Translations under genes and position numbers: made by a program | Shown: positions 4,893-5,373 of the stretch, piece by piece | Numbering within the stretch: position 1 is the stretch's first letter | Layout of the letters: each line of letters opens with the position of its first letter | The notes under the pieces: model-generated | The model's database searches: none | The model's input: only the letters and a program-made list of their open reading frames with translations | What the model was told of the DNA's origin: nothing | From: Oscillospiraceae bacterium | GTDB taxonomy: Bacteria; Bacillota; Clostridia; Oscillospirales; Ruminococcaceae | DNA: 5,373 nt | NCBI GenBank assembly: GCA_020024215.1 | Contig: JAHHUC010000099.1 | Coordinates: forward strand, 1-5,373 | Direction of reading: 5' to 3'

Positions 4893-4924
4893 GCAGAAAT
4901 TGTGCCCTTGTGGGTTGTTTCTAA
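4893..4924 (+). terminator. Terminator-like hairpin after the LacI-family gene
   Basis: AGAAA (4895-4899) with TTTCT (4918-4922) and an inner CCC (4905-4907) with GGG (4912-4914) around TTGT give an interrupted stem starting a few bases after the stop codon. An A-run precedes it and T-rich sequence follows (TTTCTAAATTT). Internal mismatches make it weaker than the next hairpin downstream. Confidence 0.45.
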
Positions 4925-4950
4925 ATTTAAGTTAATCGTATAATCTACTT

Positions 4951-4985
4951 TAAAATAAAAAAGGGAGAAGCCCTTTTAAGTTAAA
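4951..4985. terminator. Bidirectional intrinsic terminator
   Basis: AAAAGGG (4959-4965) and CCCTTTT (4971-4977) form a perfect 7-bp stem around AGAAG. On the plus strand TTTT then AAGTT follows. On the minus strand the stem runs into TTTTTTATTTTA, a better T-run. It can end the LacI-family transcript from the left and any leftward transcript from the right. Confidence 0.68.
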
Positions 4986-5317
4986 TTATGAATAGATTAT
5001 GTAATTATTATCTATTAAATATGTCGTTTTGTCAAGGCTAAAGAAGCGGTTAAATTCCACAAGAATATATAAAGCCATATAGGCATAAATACAGAATTCT
5101 TTAGCTTTTTTAATAAATTTACATAAATTTTCTTTACATCGGCCTTATTTTCCTCCCGCTGCTGCTGTGCCCCTTTTGACACCTCCTTAAAGGTGCTTTC
5201 ATTTATAAGCTGCGCCATAGCCCAAATTTCCAAGATAGCTTTAAGCTTAAATTCCCTTTTTCCCTTGCAGCTTTATTTTAAGGATGCTGCCTATTTGAAA
5301 AAATTTAAAAATTACTG
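4986..5317. other. A/T-rich intergenic stretch around the doubtful small frame
   Basis: Apart from the weak frame at 5015-5233, this stretch shows only minor symmetry: AATAGAT (4991-4997) with ATCTATT (5010-5016), the 12-bp palindrome TTTAAGCTTAAA (5240-5251), and GCAGC (5267-5271) with GCTGC (5286-5290). No convincing gene, RNA or promoter was seen in 5234-5317. Confidence 0.4.
5015..5233 (-). CDS. Doubtful small protein with one hydrophobic segment
   Basis: The 72-codon frame starts at TTG (5231-5233), or at ATG (5216-5218) for 67 residues. The frame stays open upstream to a stop at 5273-5275. The first two thirds are charged and Gln/Lys-rich, suggesting helix (about residues 8-47), then a hydrophobic stretch FMPIWLYIFLWNLTASLAL could span the membrane near the C-terminus. 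No ribosome binding site precedes either start, and no clear minus-strand promoter is visible. In favour, the minus-strand terminator at 4951-4985 lies just after its stop and the 5140-5225 part is less A/T-rich than its surroundings. It may be the tail of a decayed membrane protein gene. Not recognised. Confidence 0.3.
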   Translation of the reverse strand: MEIWAMAQLINESTFKEVSKGAQQQREENKADVKKIYVNLLKKLKNSVFMPIWLYIFLWNLTASLALTKRHI

Positions 5318-5345
5318 TTGACATTTCTGCAAATATATCTATAAT
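5318..5345 (+). promoter_or_regulatory. Strong promoter reading out of the right edge
   Basis: The consensus -35 TTGACA (5318-5323) and -10 TATAAT (5340-5345) lie on the plus strand with a 16-bp spacer. The transcript would start near 5352 and the gene it serves is beyond the window. Confidence 0.78.
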
Positions 5346-5368
5346 GTACTTATACAACAAGTACATTA
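5342..5368. promoter_or_regulatory. Repressor operator over the right-edge promoter
   Basis: TAATGTACTT (5342-5351) and AAGTACATTA (5359-5368) are a perfect 10-bp inverted repeat around ATACAAC. It overlaps the -10 and the expected start site, where a bound dimer would block transcription. The size and layout fit TetR- or GntR-type repressors, but the regulator cannot be identified from this window. Confidence 0.68.
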
Positions 5369-5373
5369 AATAC

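Noticed and set aside
5180..5188. Strong ribosome-binding-like AAGGAGGTG on the minus strand
   Set aside because: No ATG, GTG or TTG lies at a usable distance after it, so it is most likely codons of the small frame or chance.

Overview
The window looks like a chromosomal stretch from a low-to-moderate GC Gram-positive anaerobe, most likely class Clostridia. This is inferred from strong GGAGG-type ribosome binding sites, near-consensus SigA-type promoters, a TTG start, A/T-rich hairpin terminators and the protein families present. No rRNA or other taxonomic marker is present, so the genus cannot be named.

Layout. Positions 1-380 hold a non-coding tandem repeat array with a strict 142-bp period, probably continuing past the left edge. 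Positions 380-520 are unique sequence rich in nested inverted repeats. From 3475 leftward on the minus strand lies a two-gene copper-resistance operon: a CsoR copper-sensing repressor (3155-3475), then a Cu(I)-exporting P1B ATPase, CopA (529-3144). One exceptionally clear promoter drives it, with a CsoR-type operator between its -35 and -10. CopA carries a second heavy-metal-binding domain at its C-terminus, preceded in frame by a good internal ribosome binding site and ATG. A free CopZ-like chaperone of 71 residues may therefore be made from the same gene. The copA stop codon sits at the apex of a hairpin related to the left-hand repeats.

Positions 3530-3870 are a complex intergenic region. 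It holds a minus-strand terminator just upstream of the csoR promoter, a start-less open frame that might be a gene remnant, a perfect 14-bp inverted repeat, and the promoter and candidate operators of the next gene. That gene (3871-4887, plus strand) is a LacI/GalR-family regulator whose target is not visible here. It ends in a terminator-like hairpin, followed by a second hairpin usable from both strands. The second one faces a small doubtful minus-strand frame with one hydrophobic segment (5015-5233).

The right edge holds a strong plus-strand promoter (TTGACA, 16 bp, TATAAT) with a perfect 10-bp-arm palindrome over its -10 and start site. It is a tightly repressed promoter for a gene outside the window.

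How it fits together. Known CsoR biology predicts that Cu(I) releases CsoR from its operator, raising both CsoR and CopA, and that CopA then exports Cu(I). The LacI-type gene and the right-edge promoter appear to be separate regulatory units. No new multi-gene system is evident. The most interesting points are the possible dual-product copA-copZ fusion and the repeat family with a covarying hairpin.
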